Origin: Paenibacillus sp. FSL K6-1330
GTDB lineage: Bacteria; Bacillota; Bacilli; Paenibacillales; Paenibacillaceae
Length of the DNA stretch: 64,000 bases
Assembly: GCF_037976825.1 (NCBI RefSeq)
Contig: NZ_CP150269.1
Span: 2,307,501-2,371,500 of the forward strand
Reading direction: 5' to 3'
In this document: piece by piece, positions 34,102 to 43,166 of the stretch
Layout of the letters: the number at the start of each line of letters is the position of its first letter
Position numbering within the stretch: the stretch's first letter is position 1
Notes under the pieces: model-generated
What the model saw: only the letters and a program-made list of their open reading frames with translations
What the model was told of the DNA's origin: nothing
Databases searched by the model: none
Program-made: the position numbers and the translations under genes

Positions 34102-35058
34102 ATGAATATCCATATTATCGGAGCTGGCTCATTGGGGCTATTATATGCGGGTAAACTTGCGAATTCAGGGTGCCGTGTCACGTTATGGAGCCGAAGCGAG
34201 GAGCAGGCGGACAAGCTTCGGGCTTCCGGCATAACCATCGAGGAGAAGGGGCAGCACCAGGTCGTTGACGCCCATGCGTTCTCGGTCTGTTCATGGTCAA
34301 CCTTTGCGCAGTCGGGTGGCGCTGGCGATGCGGATTATCTTTTCCTCATGTTGAAGCAGCAAGGGATCGAAGAGATGGCAACGGAGATGTTGGCTCAATA
34401 TGGTCAAGAACATCGGAGACTAATATGTTTTCAGAACGGTACAGGCCATTTGGAGCGGCTTCAAGACCTGCTGCCGGTATGGACGATCTACGCTGCCATT
34501 ACTACGGAAGGGGCCAAGCGTTCAAGCAGCGTCTCTGTTTTGCATGCCGGTCATGGAACGACGACAATCGGCAAAATGATGCCCGCTGGGAGCCCATTAG
34601 ATCCTTTCTCTCAAGAAAATCATGAAATTGAACTGGTTAAACAGCTGAATAGAGCAGGATTTGAAGCTTTTTTGTCGAATCAAATGGATGAGATGATTTA
34701 TCGCAAGCTGCTGATGAACGCAGTCATTAATCCATTGACGGCATTGTGGAGGATTCCTAACGGAGCGCTGTTATCTTCCCCTGAACGAGTCAGGCTCATG
34801 AAGCAGTTATATCATGAAGGGATCGCCGTATATGAAGCGGGTGGAATTCCTTACGGAAGCGGGCTGTGGGAATGGATTATATCCGTCTGCCAATCGACTT
34901 CAGGTAACACGTCCTCCATGCTTAAGGATGTAATGGACGGCAGAACGACGGAAGTTGCCTGGATTAACGGAAGTATTGTCCGTTTGGGCCAAAAATATGG
35001 CATTTCTGTTCCAACACACGAGCTGGTCACGCAGCTCATCGAGGGGATGAATACATAG
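34102..35058 (+). CDS. panE: 2-dehydropantoate 2-reductase (PanE/ApbA family)
   Basis: A 318-residue NADPH-dependent ketopantoate reductase of the pantothenate and coenzyme A pathway. The N-terminal Rossmann motif IIGAGSLGLLYAGKL is at about residues 4-18. The C-terminal helical domain contains the conserved region with the catalytic lysine, MIYRKLLMNAVINPLTAL (about residues 194-211). ATG 34102 lies six bases after GGGGGA; ATG 34099 is also possible. It matches ylbQ in the Bacillus gene order before bshC and mraZ. Family members act on other 2-oxo acids too, so the substrate is probable, not certain. Confidence 0.88.
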   Translation: MNIHIIGAGSLGLLYAGKLANSGCRVTLWSRSEEQADKLRASGITIEEKGQHQVVDAHAFSVCSWSTFAQSGGAGDADYLFLMLKQQGIEEMATEMLAQYGQEHRRLICFQNGTGHLERLQDLLPVWTIYAAITTEGAKRSSSVSVLHAGHGTTTIGKMMPAGSPLDPFSQENHEIELVKQLNRAGFEAFLSNQMDEMIYRKLLMNAVINPLTALWRIPNGALLSSPERVRLMKQLYHEGIAVYEAGGIPYGSGLWEWIISVCQSTSGNTSSMLKDVMDGRTTEVAWINGSIVRLGQKYGISVPTHELVTQLIEGMNT

Positions 35059-35069
35059 GGGGTCTTAGC

Positions 35070-35456
35070 ATGGGTTTCTTGCAGGGGCTGTTTCAAACAT
35101 TAAGTTCTTTTCCGTTCATTCCGTTTTTACTGGTTTATTTCATTGTCTTGCAAAGAAATAAAAATCGAAAGCAAGCGCTGGAGCTGGCCATGGATGTCAC
35201 CACATTTTTTATGCTGTTTTCGGTCTCCGCCTTGTTTAATAATACATTCCAGTCCAAATTCGGTTTCTATCTCATACTCCTCATGCTGCTCATTGCAGCG
35301 GGGCTGATCGGCAGTGCGCAGAACCGCTGGAAAGGCAAGGTTAACGGTAAAAGGCTGCTGCGCGCCGTGTGGCGTCTCGGGTTTGTCAGCATGAGTTTCG
35401 GGTATATCATGTTCACATTTTTTGGTGTCCTCTCCTACATAATTAAGATGATGTAA
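35070..35456 (+). CDS. DUF3397 family membrane protein
   Basis: A 128-residue membrane protein with four helices at about residues 12-28, 40-58, 64-82 and 102-124. The pattern F-P-F-I-P-F-L-L-V-Y-F and the AVWRLGFVSMSFGYIMF stretch match DUF3397, a Bacillales family of unknown function found next to panE-like and bshC genes. It starts 11 bases after panE, so the two are co-transcribed. A hairpin with a T run at 35486-35519 ends the unit before oppA. Confidence 0.82.
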   Translation: MGFLQGLFQTLSSFPFIPFLLVYFIVLQRNKNRKQALELAMDVTTFFMLFSVSALFNNTFQSKFGFYLILLMLLIAAGLIGSAQNRWKGKVNGKRLLRAVWRLGFVSMSFGYIMFTFFGVLSYIIKMM

Positions 35457-35485
35457 GAACAATCTAATAACTAGAATTTTATGAT

Positions 35486-35519
35486 AAATCTGTTTGATCC
35501 TTGGGTCAGGCAGATTTTT
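35486..35519 (+). terminator. Intrinsic terminator after DUF3397 gene
   Basis: AAATCTG (35486-35492) pairs with CAGATTT (35511-35517), with an inner TGA/TCA pairing, then more T residues. Confidence 0.75.
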
Positions 35520-35605
35520 CAATTTATTGATTTCTGGATTTTTTTGACCACTGGTTGTATAATCGATAAGCATATACCTAAAATCTATGAGGGGGATACC
35601 GCAAG

Positions 35606-37267
35606 ATGAAGAAACAAAAGAAATTAATGCTTCTCATGACGTTAATTCTTGCTTTCAGCTCAGTTTTAGCAGCATGTGGAGCTGACAAGAACGATGGCGC
35701 CAATAAAGGCGGAACGGCGGACAAGCCTAAAGAGCAAGTCTTCCGTATGAACCTTGCTTCCGACCCTCCTACATTGGATCCGGGCTTGGCTCAGGATAAC
35801 ACGTCGAATACAGTAATCAGTGCTGTGTTTGAAGGTTTGGTTCGGAAGGGTGCAGACGGCTCAGAAGAGCCTGGCGTAGCCGAAAAATGGGATGTTTCTG
35901 AAGATGGATTGAAATATGTCTTCACCCTTCGCAAAGATGCCAAATGGAGTAACGGCGATGCAGTAACGGCAAAAGATTTTGAGTATGCATGGAAACGCGT
36001 ACTTGATCCGAACTTTACTCCAGCATCACCATATGCGTATCAGCTCTATTACATTAAGAACGCTGAAGCTTACAATCTTGGAGAGATCAAAGACGCCAAT
36101 GAAGTCGGCGTAAAAGCAACCGATGATTATACGCTCGAAGTAACGCTGGCAAACCCAACGCCATACTTCCTCAGCTTGATGTCATTCCAAACCTACTTCC
36201 CGATTCACAACTCCGTTGAAGGTAATGCTTCTTGGGCAACTAAACCGGAAACATTGATTGGTAATGGTCCGTTCAAAGTTTCACAAATGACCAAAGGTCA
36301 AAAGATCGAGCTTGTGAAGAACGACCAATATTGGGACAAGGATGCAATCAAACTTGAAAAAGTTCAAATGAGTATCGTGAACAGCTCTGCAACTGAACTT
36401 TCAAGCTATCGTAATGATGAATTGGATTATGCAGGACATCCAACAGGGAATATTCCGACGGATCAGCTGAATGCGATCAAGAAGGAATTGGGCGATGAAC
36501 TGATGATTAAAGGTATTTCATCGACGTATTTCTATATCTTTAACACAACAGAAGAACCATTTGACAATGTGAACATCCGTAAAGCTTTCGCAATGGCGAT
36601 TGATCGTCAGGCGATCGTAGAGAAAATCACGCAAGGTGGACAACTTCCTGCACATGGTTTTGTTCCTCCTGGTATCAAGGGTGAGTCCGACGAGTACCGT
36701 AAAGAGGTACCGGATACTTACTTCGATGAAAATCTTGAAGAAGCTAAGAAACTGCTCGAGCAAGGTATGAAGGAAAAAGGCTATACCACATTACCGGAAG
36801 TTACTTTAATTCATAACTCCGATGACAACCATAAGAAAATTGCGCTTGCTATTGCAGATATGTGGAAGAACAATCTCGGCGTTAGTGTGAAGGTACAAAA
36901 CCAAGAGTGGGGCGTATTCCTGAAGAACCGTGATGCTTTGAACTATCAAGTGGCACGATCCGGTTGGGGAGCAGACTATAACGACCCGATGACTTATATC
37001 GATATGTGGACATCCAACGGCGGCAACAATGACACTGGCTTCAAGAGCGAAGAGTATGACCAGCTTGTGAAGGATGCTTATGCAACTAGCGATAACGCTA
37101 AACGCATGGAGCTGATGTCCAAAGCTGAGAAAATTCTCGTTGAAGACAACCAAGTTGTTATGCCGATCTACTACTACTCCAGTGTGTCCCTGGTTAAACC
37201 ATGGGTGAAGAATCTTCATCTGGATTATAAGGGTGATATCGATTTCACACGTGCATATATCGAGTAG
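35606..37267 (+). CDS. oppA: Oligopeptide ABC transporter substrate-binding lipoprotein OppA
   Basis: A 553-residue family 5 peptide-binding lipoprotein. The signal peptide ends in the lipobox VLAAC (cysteine about residue 24). The mature start has FRMNLASDPPTLDPGLAQDN, and GVAEKWDVSEDGLKYVFTLRKDAKWSNGD (about 97-125, a family 5 hallmark) follows. It binds peptides outside the membrane and delivers them to OppBC. The first gene of oppABCDF, it is separated from oppB by 209 bases with a strong hairpin, which would give more OppA than permease. In Bacillus such systems also import signalling peptides. Confidence 0.95.
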   Translation: MKKQKKLMLLMTLILAFSSVLAACGADKNDGANKGGTADKPKEQVFRMNLASDPPTLDPGLAQDNTSNTVISAVFEGLVRKGADGSEEPGVAEKWDVSEDGLKYVFTLRKDAKWSNGDAVTAKDFEYAWKRVLDPNFTPASPYAYQLYYIKNAEAYNLGEIKDANEVGVKATDDYTLEVTLANPTPYFLSLMSFQTYFPIHNSVEGNASWATKPETLIGNGPFKVSQMTKGQKIELVKNDQYWDKDAIKLEKVQMSIVNSSATELSSYRNDELDYAGHPTGNIPTDQLNAIKKELGDELMIKGISSTYFYIFNTTEEPFDNVNIRKAFAMAIDRQAIVEKITQGGQLPAHGFVPPGIKGESDEYRKEVPDTYFDENLEEAKKLLEQGMKEKGYTTLPEVTLIHNSDDNHKKIALAIADMWKNNLGVSVKVQNQEWGVFLKNRDALNYQVARSGWGADYNDPMTYIDMWTSNGGNNDTGFKSEEYDQLVKDAYATSDNAKRMELMSKAEKILVEDNQVVMPIYYYSSVSLVKPWVKNLHLDYKGDIDFTRAYIE

Positions 37268-37299
37268 TCTTTTGTAAACCATTTATAAAAGACTACGGT

Positions 37300-37352
37300 T
37301 CGGGATATATATGTGGGGCACTTCAAACCTCATATATATCCCGATTTTTTTG
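37300..37352 (+). terminator. Intergenic terminator/attenuator between oppA and oppB
   Basis: CGGGATATATATG (37301-37313) pairs perfectly with CATATATATCCCG (37331-37343), followed by a T run. Placed inside the operon it probably limits transcription into the permease genes. Confidence 0.9.
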
Positions 37353-37476
37353 TATGAGCACAAGGTTTCCAAATCTTGTGTCCGTTGGTGAAAGTTAAGG
37401 GATGCCAGGTCCGTTCTAGAATAATACAATTATATAGACGGCTTGGTTTAGAACAACTGATCAGGAGGCTAGCGAA

Positions 37477-38409
37477 ATGCTGAGGTATGTGGCGAGTAAG
37501 TTTTTTTATATGCTTGTATCGTTGTTCATACTGATCTCAGCCACTTTTTTTCTTATGAAAGCCATACCGGGCGATCCGTTTATGGGAGAGAAAAAGCCAT
37601 CGCCTGAAATTTTGGCGAGGCTGATGGAGCAGTATGATTTAGATAAACCGGTATTTCAACAATATACGAAATACTTGGGCAATATCGTTCAGGGTGACTT
37701 TGGTTTGTCTATGAAAAAACAGGGGCAATCCGTCACTGATATTATTATTGATACATTTGGCCCTTCACTTCGATTGGGTCTTGTCGCGATCGTAGTATCT
37801 GTTATTGTGGGTGTCCTGCTGGGGATGCTTGCAGCTCTGTATCACCGCAAGCTGATTGACAACATCGCCATGATTATCTCGGTTCTCGGGATCGCGGTAC
37901 CGAGTTTTGTACTCGCGTCATTGTTGCAATTCGTTCTCGCAGAGAAAGCGGGCATTTTCAATGTTATGGGCTTTGAAGGACCGCTCGACTACGTGCTTCC
38001 TGTTATGGCTCTATCTGCTCAGCCGATTGCATTTATCGCGCGATTAACGCGATCCAGCATGCTGGAAGTACTGCATTCGGATTATATCAAGACGGCGAAG
38101 GCCAAGGGTCTTAACTGGTTCGCTATTATGTTCCGCCACGTGATCCGAAACGGGATATTGCCGGTCGTAACTTATGTAGGGCCAATGACAGCGAACATCA
38201 TTACCGGTTCGGTCGTTATTGAACAGATCTTCGGTATTGGCGGCATTGGCAAGCAGTTTGTGGAAAGTATCACAAACCGCGATTATACAGTCATTATGGG
38301 GATTACCATATTCTACGGCATCTTGCTGATGCTGGCGCGTTTCATTACAGATATCGTATATGTATTTGTGGATCCACGCATTAAATTGACCGGCGGGAAG
38401 GAGGGGTAG
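37477..38409 (+). CDS. oppB: Oligopeptide ABC transporter permease OppB
   Basis: A 310-residue inner membrane permease with six predicted helices, the first at about residues 9-29. The cytoplasmic EAA loop that docks the ATPase is seen as DYIKTAKAKGLNWFAIMFRHVIRNG (about 193-217, listed in pieces elsewhere shorter) before GSVVIEQIFGIGGIG near residue 247. An AGGAGG site precedes ATG. It is followed two bases later by oppC, so the two permease subunits are made together. Confidence 0.95.
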   Translation: MLRYVASKFFYMLVSLFILISATFFLMKAIPGDPFMGEKKPSPEILARLMEQYDLDKPVFQQYTKYLGNIVQGDFGLSMKKQGQSVTDIIIDTFGPSLRLGLVAIVVSVIVGVLLGMLAALYHRKLIDNIAMIISVLGIAVPSFVLASLLQFVLAEKAGIFNVMGFEGPLDYVLPVMALSAQPIAFIARLTRSSMLEVLHSDYIKTAKAKGLNWFAIMFRHVIRNGILPVVTYVGPMTANIITGSVVIEQIFGIGGIGKQFVESITNRDYTVIMGITIFYGILLMLARFITDIVYVFVDPRIKLTGGKEG

Positions 38410-38411
38410 AC

Positions 38412-39362
38412 ATGGAGAAAGAACAAAGTATGCCTCATCCTGCGGCACTAAACTTGAAGCCTGAAGATTTTCAGAAGATTGGTCCTGATGAGAAACAATC
38501 CGAGGTAATACAGCGTGAAAGTTTGTCCTCCTGGAGAGATTCATGGGAAAGATTGCGCAAGAACAAGCTTGCTATGTCCGGCTTGATTATTATGATCCTG
38601 ATTGTCATCATGGCCATTATCGGCCCGATGATCTCTAACTATGATTATGAAACGAATGATTTGATGAATACGAATATGCCGCCTTCATCAGAACATTGGT
38701 TTGGAACCGACGATCTGGGCCGCGACGTTTTTGTTCGTACTTGGATGGGTGCTCGGATTTCCTTGACCGTTGGTCTTGCAGCAGCTGCGATTGACTTGAT
38801 GATTGGTGTAATATATGGCGGCATCATGGGTTATTTCGGTGGCCGTATCGATGAGTTTATGAATAAGTTTGCCGAAATTTTGTATTCCATTCCGTACCTG
38901 CTCGTTACGATTTTGCTGTTGGTTGTATTTGAACCAAGTTTAGGAACGATCATACTCGCCTTAACCATCACCGGTTGGATTAACATGTCCTGGATTGTGC
39001 GGGGCGAGATTATGCAGCTTAAGAACAGAGAATATGTCCTCGCTTCACGTTCGATGGGTGCGGGAACCGGGCGCCTGTTGTTCCGGCATTTGATTCCGAA
39101 TGCGATGGGTCCGATTATCGTTACCTTGACCCTGTCGGTTCCAAGTGCGATCTTTTCCGAGGCTTTCCTGAGCTTCCTTGGTCTTGGAGTTCAAGCACCA
39201 ATTGCTTCATGGGGCTCCATGATTAATGATGCCCTGTCCGGATGGATGTACTATCCATGGCGGATGTTGTTCCCTGCTCTATTTATCAGCTTGACGATGT
39301 TAGCATTTAACATTTTCGGTGATGGATTGCGTGATGCGCTGGATCCGAAATTGAAAAAATAG
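38412..39362 (+). CDS. oppC: Oligopeptide ABC transporter permease OppC
   Basis: A 316-residue permease subunit. A long cytoplasmic N-terminus (about residues 1-50, ending WERLRKNKLAMSGL) typical of OppC leads into six helices. The EAA loop lies around YVLASRSMGAGTGRLLF (about residue 207), and WFGTDDLGRDVF near residue 97 is the conserved OppC/DppC extracellular motif. The gap to oppB is two bases and to oppD 13 bases, with a GGAGGTGGG site for oppD. Confidence 0.95.
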   Translation: MEKEQSMPHPAALNLKPEDFQKIGPDEKQSEVIQRESLSSWRDSWERLRKNKLAMSGLIIMILIVIMAIIGPMISNYDYETNDLMNTNMPPSSEHWFGTDDLGRDVFVRTWMGARISLTVGLAAAAIDLMIGVIYGGIMGYFGGRIDEFMNKFAEILYSIPYLLVTILLLVVFEPSLGTIILALTITGWINMSWIVRGEIMQLKNREYVLASRSMGAGTGRLLFRHLIPNAMGPIIVTLTLSVPSAIFSEAFLSFLGLGVQAPIASWGSMINDALSGWMYYPWRMLFPALFISLTMLAFNIFGDGLRDALDPKLKK

Positions 39363-39375
39363 GAGGTGGGAAGGT

Positions 39376-40371
39376 ATGGAACCGATCTTGCAGGTAAAGG
39401 ACCTCAACGTATCGTTTCGTGTTCGCGGCGGTGAAGTAAAAGCAGTCCGCGGCATGAATTTTGAAGTCGGCAAGGGGGAGACGGTTGCCATCGTCGGTGA
39501 GTCCGGAAGCGGTAAAAGTGTTACCGCCCAGACCATTATGCGATTGATTCCGTCCCCGCCCTCAGAAATAAAAAAGGGTGAGGTCATTTTCCAAGGACAA
39601 GACCTTCTCAAAAAAACAAATAAACAGATGGAAGCGATTCGCGGCAAGGATATCGGGATGATCTTCCAGGATCCAATGACGTCGCTAAACCCGACCATTC
39701 GAATAGGTAAGCAAATTACGGAGGTGCTGATCAAGCACCAGGGGATGTCTTTCTCCGAAGCCAAAAAACACGCCATAGAAATGCTGAAGCTGGTGGGTAT
39801 CAAAAATGCGGAGGAGCGCTTCAATCAGTATCCGCATGAGTTCTCCGGCGGTATGCGGCAGCGTGCGATGATCGCCATTGCGCTTGCATGTAAGCCGACG
39901 CTGCTGATTGCGGACGAACCGACAACGGCACTCGACGTGACCATTCAGGCACAGATTATGGACGTTATGAAGGAAATGCAGGAACGCTTGGGCACATCGA
40001 TCATTCTGATCACGCATGACCTCGGCGTTGTTGCCGGCATGTGTGACCGTGTCATCGTAATGTATGCAGGTGAAGTGGTGGAAACAGGAACGAAATGGGA
40101 GATTTTCAAAAATCCGCAGCATCCTTACACCAAAGGTTTGCTTCGCTCCATGCCTCGTCTGGATCAGAAGAAAGACGAACCGCTGATTCCGATTATCGGA
40201 ACACCACCGGATCTGATCAAACCGCCTGTAGGCTGTCCGTTCGCCGCTCGCTGTGATGAAGCTATGCGAATTTGTGAACGGGTGGATCCGGGCGCAACGG
40301 AATTTAGCGACACGCATATGGCGCGCTGCTGGAATCTGCATCCGATGGCGAAGGAGGCGCAGGGTTCATGA
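39376..40371 (+). CDS. oppD: Oligopeptide ABC transporter ATPase OppD
   Basis: A 331-residue ATPase of the transporter. Walker A is GESGSGKS (about residues 40-47), the signature motif is [12 protein letters not shown] (about 156-167) and Walker B is [13 protein letters not shown] (about 175-187). The C-terminal extension holds the four-cysteine cluster region CPFAARC ... C ... C typical of OppD/F proteins, which can bind an iron-sulfur cluster. Stop overlaps the start of oppF by four bases. Confidence 0.96.
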   Translation: MEPILQVKDLNVSFRVRGGEVKAVRGMNFEVGKGETVAIVGESGSGKSVTAQTIMRLIPSPPSEIKKGEVIFQGQDLLKKTNKQMEAIRGKDIGMIFQDPMTSLNPTIRIGKQITEVLIKHQGMSFSEAKKHAIEMLKLVGIKNAEERFNQYPHEFSGGMRQRAMIAIALACKPTLLIADEPTTALDVTIQAQIMDVMKEMQERLGTSIILITHDLGVVAGMCDRVIVMYAGEVVETGTKWEIFKNPQHPYTKGLLRSMPRLDQKKDEPLIPIIGTPPDLIKPPVGCPFAARCDEAMRICERVDPGATEFSDTHMARCWNLHPMAKEAQGS

Positions 40372-41306
40372 AGGATAACCACTTGATTGAGGTAAAAGGC
40401 TTGAAGAAGTATTTTAACGTGGGCAAAGGCCAGATTCTTAAAGCGGTTGACGACCTGAACTTCTATATCCGTGAAGGCGAAACGCTTGGCATGGTAGGAG
40501 AGTCGGGTTGTGGTAAATCAACAGCAGGACGGACGATTCTCCGTCTCTATGAACCTACGGCCGGCAGCGTTAATTTTAACGGAACGGATATTTACAAGCT
40601 GTCTCCGGGCAAGATGAAGGCGATGCGCCGCGATATGCAGATGATCTTCCAGGATCCGTATGCCTCGCTGAATCCAAGATTCACGGTGTCGGATATTATC
40701 GGAGAAGCTTTGGATATTCACGGCATGGCCGGCAGCCGCGCCGAACGCAAGAAGCGGATTGAGGAGCTGCTGGATATGGTCGGCTTGAATAGTGACCACT
40801 CGACGCGTTACCCTCATGAATTCTCCGGCGGTCAGCGTCAACGGATCGGGATTGCTCGAGCTCTTGCGGTAAACCCTAAATTCATCATATGCGACGAGCC
40901 GATCTCGGCGCTTGACGTTTCGATTCAGGCGCAGGTTGTCAACCTGCTCAAGGATTTGCAGGACCGTTTGGGCTTGACCTATCTCTTCATTGCGCATGAC
41001 CTGTCCATGGTTAAGCATATCAGTGACCGGGTAGCGGTTATGTATTTGGGTAAAATGGTGGAGCTAGCAGACAGTGAAGAGCTGTATGCAAATCCGATCC
41101 ATCCTTATACCAAGACCTTGTTGTCCGCAATTCCGATTCCGGATCCAGAAATTGAGGCAAACAAAAAGCGTCTCAAGCTGGAAGACGATATGCAGGTGCC
41201 GATTTCAGCTGCCAAAGGCGAAGACGGAACGGTTCAACTGGATGTGAAGGATTCGGAATTGGTCGAAGTGTCCAAAGGACACTGGGTTGCAAAAGCCTAC
41301 GCTTGA
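40368..41306 (+). CDS. oppF: Oligopeptide ABC transporter ATPase OppF
   Basis: A 312-residue ATPase pairing with OppD. Walker A is GESGCGKSTAGR (about residues 46-57), the signature is FSGGQRQRIGIARAL (about 153-167), and Walker B is FIICDEPISALD. The C-terminal region lacks the cysteine cluster of OppD and ends in an acidic stretch plus SKGHWVAKAYA. It is the last gene of the operon, closed by the terminator at 41339-41379. Confidence 0.96.
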   Translation: MKDNHLIEVKGLKKYFNVGKGQILKAVDDLNFYIREGETLGMVGESGCGKSTAGRTILRLYEPTAGSVNFNGTDIYKLSPGKMKAMRRDMQMIFQDPYASLNPRFTVSDIIGEALDIHGMAGSRAERKKRIEELLDMVGLNSDHSTRYPHEFSGGQRQRIGIARALAVNPKFIICDEPISALDVSIQAQVVNLLKDLQDRLGLTYLFIAHDLSMVKHISDRVAVMYLGKMVELADSEELYANPIHPYTKTLLSAIPIPDPEIEANKKRLKLEDDMQVPISAAKGEDGTVQLDVKDSELVEVSKGHWVAKAYA

Positions 41307-41338
41307 ACAAGCGGACCTGAATATGAGAAAGCTGCTTC

Positions 41339-41379
41339 AAGAATAGCCGCTGGCATCGTGCCGGCGGCTATTCTTTTCC
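41339..41379 (+). terminator. Intrinsic terminator of the opp operon
   Basis: AAGAATAGCCGC (41339-41350) pairs perfectly with GCGGCTATTCTT (41364-41375), followed by TTCC. The T run is short but the stem is long. Confidence 0.85.
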
Positions 41380-41380
41380 T

Positions 41381-41410
41381 TTGACGCAGAATGCCAACAT
41401 TCGGTACAAT
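41381..41410 (+). promoter_or_regulatory. Sigma-A promoter of the bshC-ahcY operon
   Basis: TTGACG (41381-41386) and TACAAT (41405-41410) are separated by 18 bases, directly after the opp terminator. The start of transcription would be near 41417, giving a leader of about 78 bases before bshC. Confidence 0.75.
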
Positions 41411-41494
41411 CAAGAAAGGCAAAATGTTATAGAATAAATTAAATTTCATGCACAATCTAGATTTGGTTGCGACGTAGAATAGGAGGAATACCTC

Positions 41495-43126
41495 ATGAAT
41501 ATCGTTCCGGAACCATTATCCCTCGCTTCGCGTCTCGCTCAGGATTATATTCATCATTTTGACCGGGTAAGCGGGTTCTACGGTGAAGATTACCGCGGCG
41601 AGCACAGCTATGCAGAGCGGGTACAATGGCTGGATCTTTCGGAAGACAAACGAATTCAGCGTAAAGCGCTGGCAGATTGCCTTCGGACGTATAATCAGAA
41701 ACACAATGATCATCCCGCTGTACATAAATCACTCCAACTTCTGGAGCAGCCAGGAACGGTTACCATGGTTGGTGGACAACAAAGCGGTTTGTTCACCGGA
41801 CCTCTGCTTGTCATATATAAAGCAATTACCGTCATTCAAGCGGCCCGTGAAGCGGAAGAGCGCTTGAATCGTCCTGTCGTGCCTGTATTTTGGATCGCCG
41901 GGGAGGATCATGATTGGGATGAAGTGAATCATACGTACTTCCTGAGTCAGGATCAGCAGCTTTCCAAGATCAAGCTTGATGCCAAGGACGGACTCAGGAC
42001 GTCGGTTAGTTATACTGACGTTGCTGAGGAAGATTGGAATGCAATGCTGGCAGAGCTCCAGATTCAACTGGCAGACAGCGAATATAAGGCGGATCTGCTG
42101 AAGATGGCCAGGGAATCGTTTGACGGTTCGGCTGGACTCAGCGAGGCATTTGCTAAACTCATCAGCTGTATGTTCGGCAAATATGGGCTAATACTCCTGG
42201 ATTCTGCAGATCCGGGACTGCGGGCGTTGGAAGTGCCCGTATTCGAATCTTTGATTACCCGCAACGAAACAATGGGACTTTCGTACCAGCAGGCAGCAAG
42301 GGATATCGCAGGTTTGGGTTATGAAGTGCAGGCTGATGTATCCGAGAATGGGGCCAACTTGTTCTATTTGCATGAAGGCAGACGCTTGCTGCTTTACCGA
42401 GAAGGACGTGTATTCTCAGACCGGAAAGGCATCATTACGCTCACGGAGGAAGAACTGCTTCGGGATTTGCATCAGCATCCTGAACGCTTCAGCAACAATG
42501 TGTTGACCCGTCCAATTATGCAGGATTCGCTGCTGCCCGTGCTCGGAACGATACTCGGTCCAGGCGAGATTTCTTATTGGGCGATTACGCGCTATGCATT
42601 TTCCGACTTAGGTTTGCAGATGCCGCTGATCATCCCGAGAATGTCATTCTCCATCGTTGATGGAACCGTCCATAAGCTTATGGAGAAATATGGATTGTCC
42701 TTCGAGGATGTTCACCTCCGTTTGTCTGAGAAGCGTGAGGCTTGGCTTGCCAGCAAGGATGAGTTGAATCTTGAGGAACGATTCAGTCAAACCCGGGAAC
42801 AATTTGAAGCATTATATCAGCCTTTAATAGAAGATCTTGGCAAAATGCAAAGTGGACTGTTAAAATTAGGTCTAACCAATAAAGAAAAAATATTGGAGCA
42901 GATGGATTACCTGTTAAGTAAATCCCGGAATGCCTTGGAACAGCAGCATGAGGCCGCACTGGCACAGTGGAAACGCATTGAACAGACACTGATGCCGGAA
43001 GGGAAACCCCAGGAGAGGGTGTATAATATCCTGGAATACATGAATCGTTATGGATTGAATCTGGTGGATCGCCTGATGGAAATCCCATACGTTGCTTCGG
43101 GCATTCACAGGGTCGTTTACGTATAA
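41495..43126 (+). CDS. bshC: Bacillithiol biosynthesis cysteine-adding enzyme BshC
   Basis: A 543-residue enzyme (YllA family) believed to add cysteine to glucosaminyl-malate, the last step of bacillithiol synthesis. A Rossmann-like core with TMVGGQQSGLFTGPLLVIYK (about residues 90-109) and PVFWIAGEDHDWDEVNH (about 129-145) is characteristic, and a C-terminal coiled coil (about 430-500) mediates dimers in the known structure. Length is typical. ATAGGAGG precedes ATG. It lies two genes before mraZ rather than directly before it as in Bacillus, because ahcY is inserted between. Confidence 0.94.
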   Translation: MNIVPEPLSLASRLAQDYIHHFDRVSGFYGEDYRGEHSYAERVQWLDLSEDKRIQRKALADCLRTYNQKHNDHPAVHKSLQLLEQPGTVTMVGGQQSGLFTGPLLVIYKAITVIQAAREAEERLNRPVVPVFWIAGEDHDWDEVNHTYFLSQDQQLSKIKLDAKDGLRTSVSYTDVAEEDWNAMLAELQIQLADSEYKADLLKMARESFDGSAGLSEAFAKLISCMFGKYGLILLDSADPGLRALEVPVFESLITRNETMGLSYQQAARDIAGLGYEVQADVSENGANLFYLHEGRRLLLYREGRVFSDRKGIITLTEEELLRDLHQHPERFSNNVLTRPIMQDSLLPVLGTILGPGEISYWAITRYAFSDLGLQMPLIIPRMSFSIVDGTVHKLMEKYGLSFEDVHLRLSEKREAWLASKDELNLEERFSQTREQFEALYQPLIEDLGKMQSGLLKLGLTNKEKILEQMDYLLSKSRNALEQQHEAALAQWKRIEQTLMPEGKPQERVYNILEYMNRYGLNLVDRLMEIPYVASGIHRVVYV

Positions 43127-43166
43127 TGATCAGGAATTCAATTATCAGATCATAGGAGGCCGTTAA

